A stretch of DNA of 64,000 bases from Iris pallida (Eukaryota; Streptophyta; Magnoliopsida; Asparagales; Iridaceae). Of this stretch, positions 47,071 to 58,402 are shown piece by piece. Location: positions 29,534,778 through 29,598,777 of the forward strand of contig JANAVB010015600.1 of the NCBI GenBank assembly GCA_029216955.1. The letters run 5' to 3'. The position numbers and the translations under genes are program-made. Positions within the stretch are counted from its first letter, which is position 1; each line of letters starts with the position of its first letter. A model generated the notes under the pieces. That model saw only the letters and a list, made by a program, of their open reading frames with translations. It ran no database searches and was not told where the DNA came from.

Positions 47071-49196
47071 TGTTTGCCATTAAAATCTTTTGATTACAAC
47101 TTCAACTATAAACAGAACAGTGTTACATTGTAGGACTTAGATGTAGTCTTAGGAGTACACTTTTGTTTATCTGGGTCCCTGTGTCGATGGAACGAGTGGT
47201 AATGCGTTGACTCCGTTGACGATCTGATGACGATTCTCGGTTCTCTTAAGGTCTGAGTTGCTCTGGGTAGTGGAGTTTGCGGAGAGGAAGAAGACGTTGA
47301 GTGTCTCCGTATATGTCCGTCTCACTGTGTGTGTATCAGTCTCTGAAAGAAGGAAATGATCCCTCTATTTATAGCTTGCAGGCTGGCTGCACATGCGCGC
47401 ATATGTAGGATACGCCTGTACGTGGGAACGCCACGTGGTTGAAGCTGCGGGAGGTGCATAGATGATGCACCATCATTTGTGGATTGAATCCTTCATGCTG
47501 TATTTATGGGCTGGCACGTAGCAGGGGAGAGGATCTTTCAGTTGCTGAGATCTTGGGTGATTAGTACCCCTTCATAGGCTGAACTAAGTCAAAGGACACG
47601 TGACGCATGTCCGTAGCTCAAAGATCTCAGATTTGGTGGAGAGTAATTTGATAGGATGTGTCCGGGATTGGGCGCATGAGAAGACTTTGGCTTGCAACCT
47701 TCAGGAGGCACGAACCAGTCTGAGCGCATGGCTTTTGAGGCGCATGCGAGGCTTCAGTAGCAACTTAACCTCTGTCTTTAGGGATCAGAGGAAGGTCTGC
47801 GACACATGGCTCTTGAAGTACATGCAGAGGTCTGGGCGCACGGCTGCGAAGGCGCATGCGAATGGTTGGGCGGCCACGTGGCTTGTAACCGTCGGAAGAG
47901 AGTAATGATGACGCTGATGTCAGCGGCACTTCATTTTCTAAAAAAGCTGTTGCTGCTCTGTCATCGAGGCATGGCTGATATCGTGTCAGACTTCAGCATT
48001 TAATGTTCTTTAACGGGTGATGGGCTGTTGAGTGGGCATATTGATCTGTATTCTACTAGGCACATGGGTCTATATTGATTAGGACGTATGGATCTGTGCT
48101 TTTTTGGGCGCATTCATACAGGGCGCTTGGTATGACGGGTGCGTCTGTATGATGTGCGGTATCTGACCGGCGCATTCATTTGTATGACGCGTCTTTATTG
48201 GTCCGACTGTTGCGTTCCTCGAGTGCTTTAAATAGCCGTTTTGACTTGACCGAATTCGAAGCGTCAGGTTCATCACCATAAATACAAATTCATTGCACGG
48301 GATTCAGAGAGCCCGCCACTTGGCGCATGGGTTTGATTTGCCCGGCCAATAAATAGCAGCAAGGAGAGAGTTTGCTTCTCGTTCTCCTTCGTCTTCCCAA
48401 ATGAACTTATTTGCTCGAGCATATTCTGTTGACAAAATGCTTTCGAGGGTGAAGATACGACGAATTGTCTTCATTCATGCACTTGAAGGTGACTTTTACA
48501 TCTAAAAATCAAAATCGCGGGCTTCTGAGGCAGGTGGAAGGTGTCTGTTGTATCCCAAGATCGGGATGCTCGAGCCCCGTCTCCGTTATGCTGGAAGAGC
48601 CGAAGATCAGAATTGTGGTGCCCCCATCTTCCTTGGGCTTTGGAGAGCTCTTCCTCCTGCTAGAGTGGGGTTAGCTGCCCACTCTGGTTCTGCCCCAAAG
48701 CTGCTCCTTTAGCCGCAGATTAGAATTTCGGTGCTCTTCTCTTCCTTGGGCTTTGGAGAGATCTTCCTCGAGCTAGAGTGGTGTTGATCGCCCACCCTTG
48801 CTCTGCTCAATAAATGCTTCATTAGTCGAAGCACTTGATCGGGTCAAAGTGGAGCGCATATGCTGAGACTCCGTGATGCGCCTAACTAAGATGCTGAAGA
48901 GACACGCCTGACTGAGACGCTGAAGTGATGCGCCCGGCAGATGATGCGCCTGGCAGGAGGCGTATGGCAGTTTGCTGCGCCTGGCTGTAGTCTTAGGATC
49001 TTTATTTTTGTAGAAATTCTCCTTTGTAAAGCCTTATTTAGACATGTAATAGAATTTTATATGAAATAAAAAATCCTTTTGATGTCTATACTTTTGTTGT
49101 TCTTTGCTGAACCAAGTACTAGCTCCCTGGCGCATGTAACGTTAGACGCATAGGAATTCTGGCCTATAGATGCGCCTAAAATTCCATGCTTCTACA
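47071..49196 (-). repeat. Tat-2 3' LTR, 2126 bp
   Basis: The plus-strand ends are TGTTTGCCATT and CATGCTTCTACA. A sense TATA box CTATAAATAG lies at 47374-47365 (minus). It contains two tandem ~113-base units sharing CTTCCTTGGGCTTTGGAGAG (48628 and 48741), many GGCGCAT/ATGCGCC words, and a plus-strand TATA-like box at 48346-48357. Confidence 0.9.
48346..48720 (+). other. Antisense TATA-like box and broken small ORF in the Tat-2 LTR
   Basis: CCAATAAATAGC (48346-48357) precedes an ATG at 48401. The frame reads MNLFARAYSVDKMLSRVK, reaches a TAA after EGDFYI, and would otherwise continue with sequence alignable to the Tat-1 LTR frame. TATA-to-ATG spacing is nearly equal in the two copies. The product is unrecognised. 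Confidence 0.35.
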
Positions 49197-49209
49197 AGAC
49201 CCCCTTTAA
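49197..49209 (-). promoter_or_regulatory. Tat-2 polypurine tract
   Basis: The minus strand reads TAAAGGGGGTCT directly before the LTR start TGTAGAAGCATGG, as in Tat-1. Confidence 0.85.
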
Positions 49210-49473
49210 AGTTTTCAAAACTTTTCGTCAAGTTTTGGAATACTTTGAATAAGAAGCATGGTAGTGACTTCATTGGGGCGTATGACTTTTCGGGGCGCAT
49301 GATTACTCCGAGTGATGAGGCGCATGCTCCTCTCTGTTTTAAATGCCAATGATAACGCTTCGTAATAAACAAAAAGATTAATGATGATCTTTTTGTATAT
49401 CTACTGTTATCACTTTGTAGAACCCCAGGTAGTGGCTGACGTCACCCTTCATCGGTTCACGCATGTGACCAAG

Positions 49474-49580
49474 CCTATAAATAGGCGTCTGATGGAGTGA
49501 GAGAGAGAGAGAGTTCTTCCTCTTTTTGCTTTTTTCTTCATTAGAGCTCTTCTTCCAAAACCCTAACTTCGTTTTACGAA
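49474..49580 (+). promoter_or_regulatory. Promoter of the Tat-2 antisense gene: TATA box and GA-rich leader
   Basis: CCTATAAATAGG (49474-49485) lies 96 bases upstream of the ATG at 49581, followed by GTGAGAGAGAGAGAGAG and a pyrimidine-rich stretch. The box, spacing and GA tract recur in Tat-1. It directs transcription opposite to the retrotransposon. Confidence 0.75.
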
Positions 49581-52500
49581 ATGGCTCCCAAGACTCCTCG
49601 CGGTGGTGCTGGCCGAGGACAAGGCCGGGGTAAGGAGCCGATGGAGTTCGATGAGGAGGACGCTCCTGTCGGCACTATGACTCCCACCGACGTTCGACCC
49701 GCGGTGACGGGTAGGTGTCTTCTGACTTCATAGTTCCCAACTCTCTTTAGACGAGTTTGGGGCATACGGATGAGTTGCATCCTGTTGCTGTGCCCTAACT
49801 CCTTGTTGTCGACGCGCATGGACTTCTGTGCTGATGATGTGCTTAGGCTCTTTCGCTGACGCGCATGGGTTTAGGCCCTAATTATGCGCCGAGGCTTCGC
49901 TGCTAACGCGCATGGGCTTGGGCCCTGATTATGTGTCGAGGCTTCACTGCTGACGCGCATGGGCTTGGGCCCTGATTATGTGCTGAAGCTTCATTGCTGA
50001 TGCACACAGGTTTAGCCCCGATTATGCGCCGAAGCTTGATTGCTGATGAGCATGGGTTTAGCCCCGATTATACGCCGAAGCTTCACTGCTGATGCCAATG
50101 GGTTTAGCCCCAATTTTGCGCCAGACTGCTGATGTACCCTAAATGTTTTGTTTTTTGAAGCCTCTAACTTTCTCCTTACTGCCTGTCTTTTGTTTTTGCT
50201 GTGTCAGTGTCAATGACTATCCCCTTTCTGAACGAAGTCCTCCTGGATGCTTCCCTTTGCCAAATGGGGGTCGACTTCAATGAGGAAGTTATTAACCCAG
50301 CGAAGGCTGCTATCATGCTGGATCAGTCTACCGAGAGGATGTTGCAAACCCGGGATCAGTCGTCTATTTTTCTCCAAAGTATGATAGAGAGCGATAAACA
50401 GAAATCGGCTGAGTCCGAGAATGTTGCTTTCTTGAAACCGGCCTTTCTGTTTGGTGACCGCTTGGTCTCCACTGAGGCAAAGATGTTGAAGATCAAGGAA
50501 GACTGGTTCTTCACAGCGAAGGACGTGGCCATGTACATGCGACAGTCTGAGCGTCAATTGCTATTGACGGCTTTTTACCGTTTGGCCTCCAAGAGGAGGA
50601 TGCCATGGGAACTTACTCCTTCTCAAGGAGGGGCAATGGGGGGTATCCTTCGTATTGATGTTACTTCGAATCAAAGAGATACCTTGGCCTCCTCGAGCCG
50701 GGACCTCGTACCATTGCCGAACTTTGCGCCCTGGGAGCATTTATAGTGATGTTCCCCCCGACACTTTCGCCTTCGGTACTTCGACCTTTGCAAGCCGAAT
50801 GCTAACATCGAAGGTTATGTATCCGAAAGGAGGTTTTCGGGTTGAGGAATGGTGTCACCATGTATCAAAGTGGGACGAGCTGACCCTTTGGGTCTTGACG
50901 AAGTTCAAACTCAGACTGCAAGCGATTGGGCTGACTGCTGCTCTTCGCGCCACCGAAGCAGGTGTCGACCTTAATCGACATATGTTTCTTGCCCTCCTAG
51001 AGATGTTCAACACCCAAACTGGCACCTTTTTTAGTTCGGTAGGGGAGTTGGGATTGGCCCTCCATGAGATGTATGAGGTGTCCAAGCTTCCTTGGGGCTC
51101 GGAGCCATATGAGGAATATTTTTCGACAAATGAAAAGATTCAGGTTCTGGAAGACAAGGACCCAGAAATGGTAGCTGTTTTCAAGGAGGTGGCAAGCCAC
51201 CATTATATGATGCAACGAAGGAAAGGGGCGGGTCACAGCCCCATGTGACTGCTTAGAGAGATTATGTCTTCAAGCAGGACCTGATGGACCCCTCCAAGAT
51301 TCGGTTTGTGACTTCGCAAGGATTGAGTCACACGGAGGTGACCTCCGACATAAGCCGACTGGGTGAGAAGACTCCTCGTTCAAACGAGAGTGGTGTCGAC
51401 ATATACAGTTTTTTCTGGCATTGCGTGCACCGGATGTCTTCCAAATTGACTGCATACTTGATGATATGGCTCCGGGACTATGTGTTCTCGGGCGGATCTG
51501 GATCCGTAGAGAGAGTGAGCAGGAACCTCATTTTGCCAGCGGTAAAACTGGTTTTTGGTTGTCCTCTGGCACTCCTTCCCGCGATGGTGTATAACCTGTT
51601 ACGGGGTTTGAGAGATTTTGCCGACGATGTGGTCCACTAGAGGGGCAAGAAAGATAACTTTCCCCGAGCTGAGCTACCATTCCATTATTTGATGGGATGG
51701 TTGATTCTGCATCATTCAAATGTGATGAGCCCCGGACCTGAAGAGGATCATTTTGAAGGTGACGCCTTTATCCGCCGCTTCTATAAGAGGAAGTGGCTGC
51801 ACATCGGTGTCCCTGTCTGTAGGAAGGTTTTGTCTTATCTTCAAGGGTGGGAGATCACCAAGGTCAGTCCCGTCTTTACAGATTTTGGGGCTGACCAAGA
51901 ACTGGAAGATTCCGGTGAAGATGCGATCGCCCGGCCGACATGGAGGTTTCGCTGGTTGCAGAGTATTCGACCGTCCCATTTGGTCTACCGCAACAAAAAT
52001 AAGTATTATCTGGAGCCGTATCTACCGATTCGGTTTGTGTGCCAGTTTAGTTACACCCAGCTGATGTTAAGGAACCCCAACAATAGTCTGGGATTCGTCG
52101 GGAGTTTACTGGATGGGGCCCGGGGTTGGCAATATTACAACGCCGGATGTACTGGAGTTCGTTTCACTACTCCAGTTCACAACCCTCGGCCGCAAATCTT
52201 GTATACGGCTGTGAAGCTGTATTGCGCCATGAACACCATGTCCCCGGATTTTGAAAGGGAGACTAGCTTCATTGTTGGCACCCAGTTAGAGGCAACGAAA
52301 AACATGCTGGCGGCAGCCCGGTCATATTGTCTACCAGAGGCTGCAGGTTATCGGGCTGCTACTGCAGCATCAGCGGAGGGTACTCAGAACGAGCTCCCAG
52401 CTGGAAAAAGGCGAGCTGACATGGAGGCTGGTTCGTCTGTGCCAAAAAGATCGAGGAAAGCGACGACTCCAAAGGTGGAAGCTCCGGAGGTGCTACCTGT

Positions 52501-54204
52501 AGTACCAACGGAATCAGCTCCTGCTGAGGTAAAGACGTCCTACACAGTCTGATTTATCCTTTGATTTCTGTGACTTATGTCCTCATTTCTCTTTTTAGAA
52601 GGTACCAAAGAGGAAATCTCGGGTTTCGAAACCGAGTATTAGTAGGCCGAAGGAGGTGGCGAGCTCTTACGACGAGTGCATTCCTCCGATTATAGCATCT
52701 CTCAGGGAAGGGAGTGCTGATGACGTCGCTTCCGTAGAGATTTTGGTGTCTCTAAATTATATTGGAAGAGAGGCTGAAGATGTATCAGCGCCTCAGGTTG
52801 CCGAGGTCTCTCGGTCGATCCATCAAGAGGGTGCCTGGAAGCATCGAGGCCTCAAAGGAAGTTATGGGAAAAGTCCTTCCAGACGAGAAGGAAGTATGGG
52901 GCTCATCTTCTTCTGACGATGGCTCGCAAGAAGATATTGATCAAGCTATCAGAGAGATTGCGTCTAGCGGAGACGTCTCTGACAAGAATTTACCGACTGG
53001 GCTTCCCTCCGGTTGTGGTACCGAGGTGCTGGTCGCACACGAGACCTCGTGGCCAAGCCCTACCCCTGCCTCGGAAGTGGAGGTTGATGTGGTAGGGTCG
53101 ACGTCACTGCCGAGCTCTACACCCATCCCGGCAGGGGGAGTTGATGCGGGTGATGAGATTCATTTTTCGAGCCCGGCTCCGAGGGAGGTTGAACTGTCAG
53201 GGGCAGACCCTGTCGCTTTAAACGAAATGGGGGAGCCGCCCTGCCCCGGACGGGGATAATATCATCAACCCGGATGTCGGTGGATCACCCGTCATTGACT
53301 CTGATAAGGGCAAAGGCCCTGTTATGGAGGACACTCCTTCCGCTCCTTCCACTTGGGGGACAGTGACGAAGTATAAGCCCCTGACGAGGGAGGGTCCGCT
53401 GAGGTTGAGGTTGGTGGATCTTCTGCAGGTCTGCTGTCCAGAGTAGCTCCTCCAACTCCTGTTAAGACGCCTCTGGTGTTGGCAGACGCGGACGAGTATG
53501 TACAGTTTGTTGTTGAAGCAGTGTACAAGATGCTGCAGAAAGGCGTATCAACGGTGCTGAATGCGAACGGGAGTTTTGCGACGGTAAAAGCCATGGCGCT
53601 CCCTTCCATTGGTTTGATACGTTCGCACCAGGGCCACGATCATATGGCCGGGATTCTGGATGCATCGGTGGCCGAGCTCGACCAGCTTCTTTCTGAGCTT
53701 CAGAGTATCTGACGAAATGACTTTTCTGCTCTGATAGAAGTAGAAAAGGAGAAACTGATAGCTGAAGTCGAGTCGTCGTATCAGGCCACGGTGGCTGTCT
53801 GGGACCGCGAGGTGGCCGAAGCTGAGGCTGCGGTGGAGAGGCTATCTCAATCTACGCTAGAAAAAGTGGAGTTACGGGCCTCATTGGAAGCTAGCATAGC
53901 GGAGGTCACTGCCAAGATCTGCTATCTTGAAGACTAGCGAGCCCAACTCTTGTTAGATGCTGAGCGAGTCCAGGCTGAACATGTAGCATCTAAGGAGGAG
54001 GAATCAGCTTTTACCCGCCAGATCCTTGCCCTGACCCACCAGCGGCAACAGCTAGATGAGAAGTATGAGAATGATACTGCCTCTGAAGCTGTAGAGGTGA
54101 TGCGTCAAGAAGCCGAACGCCGGGTCTTGGCGACCGCAGAAACTCGGGCGGAAGACTTGAAGCATCGGATTGAAGAGCTTTCTGCCAATCCCAGTGATGC
54201 TTAG
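49581..54204 (+). pseudogene. Tat-2 antisense gene: PMD-like protein with coiled-coil tail, three exons
   Basis: Exon 1 is 49581-49710 (MAPKTPRGGAGRGQGRGKEP), exon 2 50208-52528 and exon 3 52599-54204, with GT-AG introns at 49711-50207 and 52529-52598 that keep the frame. Exon 2 carries an N-terminal domain (SMTIPFLNEVLLDASLCQMG), then a region resembling the plant mobile domain: WHCVHRMSSKLTAYLMIWLRD, NLILPAVKLVFGCPLALLPA, FHYLMGWLILHH, and the stretch NNSLGFVGSLLDGARGWQYY. Exon 3 begins with basic VPKRKSRVSKP, is acidic in the middle, and ends in a long coiled coil (from about 53730) to DLKHRIEELSANPSDA. Frameshifts near 50700, 51230 and 51640 and stops near 53260, 53710 and 53937 break it. 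PMD is found both in host proteins such as MAIL1/MAIN and in transposons. A role in silencing or chromatin is speculation. Confidence 0.75.
49855..50130 (+). repeat. 46-48 bp minisatellite in intron 1 of the Tat-2 antisense gene
   Basis: Six units start near 49855, 49901, 49949, 49997, 50043 and 50089. The core is GCTGACGCGCATGGGTTTAG then CCCTGATTATGCGCCGAAGC. The array fills much of the 497-base intron. Tat-1 has five units of the same repeat in the same intron. Confidence 0.85.
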
Positions 54205-54265
54205 GGATTATAGTCTCTTTTTTTTTGTAGTTTGCAACTCCTACTGGGGATGTAATCCTTTACTT

Positions 54266-54282
54266 TTAAATAAAAAATAAAG
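54266..54282 (+). terminator. Poly(A) signals of the Tat-2 antisense gene
   Basis: Two overlapping AATAAA signals (54269-54274 and 54276-54281) lie about 65-75 bases after the stop at 54202-54204, in a T-rich setting. This is a good position for a plant 3' end. Confidence 0.55.
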
Positions 54283-54400
54283 GATTTTGTGGTGTGTTCA
54301 TTTTTGCTATCATGAACTGATGATTTGTGTGGACCTATTATCTTTTGTGCACCTTGGTTTTTAGGTACAGATAATAAGTTTGAGAGAACCGACATGTTTG

Positions 54401-54700
54401 CTCAGAGGTAATGAGGATGTGGCAAATACGGGGTTCAAATGACAGAATCTTCCTACTCAGAGGTGTTATGGACGTGGTAGGAGTGACTCCGGAGGGATAC
54501 GTGGAACTACTCAGAGGTAATATGGACATGGAAGTTCTGCGATCAATGTACGGCAACATAGGGGATTGTCTTGTACGGGATGTTTACTCAGAGGTAATAT
54601 GGACGTAGTAAACATGATAAGTAGAACAATCCTACGTAGTATAAGATTCTGCTTTGCATGGCGTAGAGGAGCAATTCAGAGGTAATGTGGACGTGGTTTT
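54401..54700 (-). repeat. Five dispersed copies of a ~22-bp word in the pol/antisense-gene spacer
   Basis: CTCAGAGGTAATATGGACG and close variants start at 54401, 54456, 54510, 54587 and 54675, spaced 54-88 bases. The region lies between the two convergent genes. No ORF in it is supported. Confidence 0.8.
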
Positions 54701-54843
54701 TCTTCTACTGAGGATAGAGTGCCACGGAACAACTGGGTTCCGAAAGCATAGGATTTTGTGAAGGGGAGATGTACGTGAGCTCTGATGATCAGGTCCACTG
54801 ACTCCCTTGTTGGATAGAGATGGAAGTACATGTCTGAAAGATG

Positions 54844-56143
54844 TCATGAGTAGTATTTCTTTAGGAACTTGCTGTTGATGGGCATCATGAACAAGTCCCC
54901 GTTCGGTCGAGCGAGGCGATAAGCACCGTTTGAGTATACCGTCTCTATGATGAAAGGACCCTCCCACTTGGGCTCGAACTTTCCTGGTGTTTTGTGAGTC
55001 AACACCTGACCTTCTGATTGCCAAGACCAGGTCGTCTACTTGGAAAGTCCTCTACTTGACCTTTTTGTTGAAAGCCTGTGATATACGGGCTTGATAAAGT
55101 TCAATGCGCTACTGAGCTAGGAGACATTTTTTGTCAAGTGCTTCCAATTCATGCAGACGATGACGCTGGTTGTCTTCTTCTGTCAACTAGTTTTTGATCG
55201 CTACATGGAGTGAGGGTATCTGAATCTCGAGAGGTAGTACCGCTTCGCTCCCGTAGACTAAAGAGAACGGGGTGTTGCCCATCGGGGTCCGTACCATTGT
55301 ACGGTAGGCCCAAAGACATTCGTCGAGCTTTTTGTCCCAGTCACATTTGTTGGATGACACGACCTTTTTGAGTAGCTTGACGATAGTCTTGTTAAAAGCC
55401 TCCGCCAATCCGTTTGTTGTCAGATTGTAGGCGGTTGATGCCACGTTCTGAATTCGATTCTTGTCACAGAATCTGCTAAAAACATGGCTAATGAACCGTG
55501 GACCGTTATCGTAGATAATCCTTCGAGGTACCCCGAAACGGTAGATGACATGATGCTTGATGAAGCTGATCACCCTAGAGCTTTTCACTTCCGTCAGTGG
55601 AACTGCTTCTGCCCATTTGAAAAAATAGTCGGTGATGGCTAGGATGAAGCGGTGTCCCCTTGATGAAGGAGGGGTAATAGGACCTACAATGTCCATGCCC
55701 CAAGCTTTGAAGGGCCAGGAGGCGACCGTAGGATGTAGTGGTTCCGACGGTATATGGATGAAGTCGGCGTGAAGCTGGCAAGCATGGCACTTTTTAGCAT
55801 AGTCGACGGCATCGGCTGCCATGGTTGGCCAGTAGTAACCCATACGTCGTAGTCGATCCTGCAACTTAGGGCCAGGTTGATGAGCCCCGCAAGTCCCATC
55901 ATGAGCTTCCCGAAGGGCTTCGGCTGCTTCTTCGTTGGATAGACATCGAAGGAGAAGTCCATCAAAGGAATATCGGTACAGTATTTTAGTAGCTGTATCA
56001 TAATAAAACCGAAGGGAACGCCTTATGACCGAGACGGCTTCTTTCGGGTCTTCTGGGAGAATTCCATAGACAGCGAAGTCAATGAATGGGAACCTCCAGT
56101 CTCGAACATTAACCCCAGCACTTGTCGTCATGGCATGGGCCAT
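54844..56143 (-). pseudogene. pol (integrase): Integrase region of Tat-2 pol
   Basis: The frame continues from RNase H across a TAA at 56144-56146. It shows the zinc-binding HHCC (REAHDGTCGAH and CHACQ), then the catalytic triad: D in MDIVGPI, D in IIYDNGPRF, E in NGLAEAFNKTI. It stops at 55187. The C-terminal part reappears in another frame (VLTHKTPGKFEPKWEGPF, GAYRLARPNG, INSKFLKKYYS) with its terminator at 54844-54846. All three catalytic acids are present, but stops and a frameshift near 55187-55020 disable the protein. Confidence 0.88.
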
Positions 56144-56640
56144 TTATGAGCATAGATTGTTTTTAGGACAGACCAAGTCTCGACCAACTACTGTTACATA
56201 GTGTTGAGTCCCGAGGGGTACTGCCAATGAGGCTACGAGGCCAGCCAGAGCGTCAGCCTCCAGGTTTTGTAACCGAGGTACGTGTTCTATGAAGAACTTG
56301 GTAAAGGTTGAAATAATATTCAATGCAGCTTCATGGTAAGGAACCAGATCTTCATGGCAAACTTCGTACTGCCCTCGGATTTGATTAACGATGAGTTTTG
56401 AGTCGCCGTAAGCTTCCAGATGATCCACCCCCAGCTGTTGCGCCAACTAGAGTCCCATGATGAGAGCGTTGTACTCAGTAATATTGTTAGAACACGGCTT
56501 CGAAAGGGAGTAAGCACGCTGGATGACCAGCTGATCAGGGGAGACTGAGACTACCCCCACTCCGGCGATGATTTGGCCTTTGGGGCCTGTTCTTGAAGCG
56601 CCATCGAAAATCACCCGCCAGACGGAGTTTTCTTCGGTGA
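56144..56640 (-). pseudogene. pol (aRH): Second RNase H (aRH) domain of Tat-2 pol
   Basis: After the first RNase H the frame reads WRVIFDGASRTGPKGQIIAG, then ITEYNALIMGL, an in-frame TAG (56447-56449), and onward LEAYGDSKLIVNQI and LEADALAGLVASL. Acidic residues in FDGAS, the E of TEYNAL, the D of GDSKL and the D of EADALA fit the RNase H catalytic set. A second RNase H after the usual one is diagnostic of the Tat lineage. The single stop is in frame with intact sequence on both sides. Confidence 0.85.
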
Positions 56641-58402
56641 CGTTTGATTCTTGGACCTCATCCGGGATATCTTCATAGAGCCTGGAGGACTCTGGGATGG
56701 GGTGCGCGGCTAAAAAGTCGGCTAGGGCTTGACCCTTGACGGCTTTTTGCAGAACAAACACCATGTTGTACGGCGTCAACAGGATTGCCCATGTAGCAAG
56801 TCGGTAGTTCAATGATTCTGGCTTCATCATGAAAACCCTGAGTGGATTGACTCGAGAGATGACATGAATTGTCTGGCCCGAAGTATAATGGCGAGTCTTC
56901 TGGATGGCAAATACCAAAGCCAAACATTCCTTTTCATCGGGGTTGTACCGGTGTTCGGCCCCGATCAGTGTTCTACTGAGGTAGTAGATAGCTTGCTCGT
57001 AGCCCGTATCGTTGTTCTGAGCCAACAAAGTGCCGAGGGAATGATCAATGGCACAGACGTAGAGGAGAAATGGTTTGCCTGCGACGGGTGGCACCAGGAC
57101 TGGCAGGCTCGTCAGGTAAGCTTTGATATCATCGAAAGCTTTCTGGCATTCTTCTATCCAGACGTAGGAGACTTCCTTCTTTATGAGCTGGGTGAAGGGT
57201 TGGCATTTTTCGAAAAGGTTTGCTATAAACCTTCGGATGTATGCCAGACGCCCCTGCAGGCCTCGAAGTTCTCGGAGGTTCTTCGGAGGGTCCATGTCAA
57301 GGATGGCTTTGGTTTTCTCGGGATCGACATGAATGCCTTTCGTCATGATAATGAAGCCCAAGAACTTTCCGCGGGAAACCCCAAGGAAGGATTTAGCGGG
57401 GTTCATCTTGAGTTGATGCGCTCGTATGAGATCGAAGACTGTCTTTAGGTCTTGTAGGTGATCACCTTTGAGACGACTCTTGACTGTGATATCATCAACA
57501 TAGCATTCAACTGTTTTGCGCAGATGTTGACGGAAGATGGTACTCATAGCTCTTTGGTATGTAGCAACGGCATTCTTCAGGCCAAAGGGCATCACTGTGT
57601 AGCAGAAAACGCCTTTTGGTGTCCTGAATGACGTGTGTTTTGCGTCATCGGGGAACATCTTGATCTGGTTGTAGCCCGAGTACCCATCCATGAAAGACAT
57701 GCGTTCGAAGCCACATGTATTGTCGATCATCACATCAGTAATTGGAAGCGGGAATTCATCCTTCGGGCAAGCAGTATTGAGATCTCCGAAGTCGATACAG
57801 ACTCGTATCTTCCCATTCTTCTTGGTGATAGGGACGACATTGGCCATCCAGTCCGGATGTTGCTCTTCACGGATAAACCTGCTGCTCACGAGTTTGTCAA
57901 CCTCCTGATCGATAGCGTTCATGATGTCAGGATGAAATTGTCGTTGTTGTTGCTTTACAGGCTTAGCTTCAGGCAAGATGTTAAGTCTGTGCATTACGAT
58001 CTGGGGATCGAGTCCCGGCATATCTTCGTAGCTCCAGGCGAAGACGTCGATATATTCTTTGGCCAATTGGACCAAAGACTCCCGGTCTTCTCCCTTTAGA
58101 CTCTTGTTGATGAAGATGGATTTGGAAGGAGATCCATCCCCAAGGTCAACTTGTTCGACCTCATCTTCGGTAGGGGGTTCGCGTAATTCAAAACGAGACT
58201 CCCACTGTGCTCCTAGGTGTTGAGCCCAGGGTTCTTCCTCAAAGAATTCCGGCGTTTGGTCATCACCTTCATCCTCTTGAGATTGTACAGATGCCATATT
58301 GACTGATAGCACCTTCCTGAGGACTGAGCCGATACTGGTATCAGAATCCCAAGTTGATGCTTTAGATGAATGAGAGTGCTGGAGTTGTCGGCAACGTGAC
58401 AT
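56447..58402 (-). pseudogene. pol (RT-RH): Reverse transcriptase and RNase H region of Tat-2 pol
   Basis: A 651-codon frame. RT motifs: FIREEQHPDWMANVVPITKK (residues ~176-195), VCIDFGDLNTACPKDEFPLP, the first catalytic Asp in SFMDGYSGYNQ (~239), TPKGVFCYTVMPFGLKNA (~261-278), and YVDD at about 301-304 with both catalytic Asp. FLGFIIMTKGI and the connection domain follow, then RNase H (FLLYVCAIDHSLGTLLAQ, YLSRTL, YNPDEKECLALVFAIQKTRH, ALADFLAAHP) and the start of the second RNase H. This is the best preserved part of the element and has no internal stop, though it is only part of the polyprotein. The 194- and 154-codon frames on the plus strand are shadows. Confidence 0.92.

Noticed and set aside
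49855..50130. The regular 46-48 bp repeat as a possible CRISPR array
   Set aside because: Units are contiguous, with no unique spacers, in a plant genome and inside an intron.
56864..58099. Plus-strand frames of 194 and 154 codons
   Set aside because: They are shadows of the reverse transcriptase region, which has clear catalytic motifs on the minus strand.
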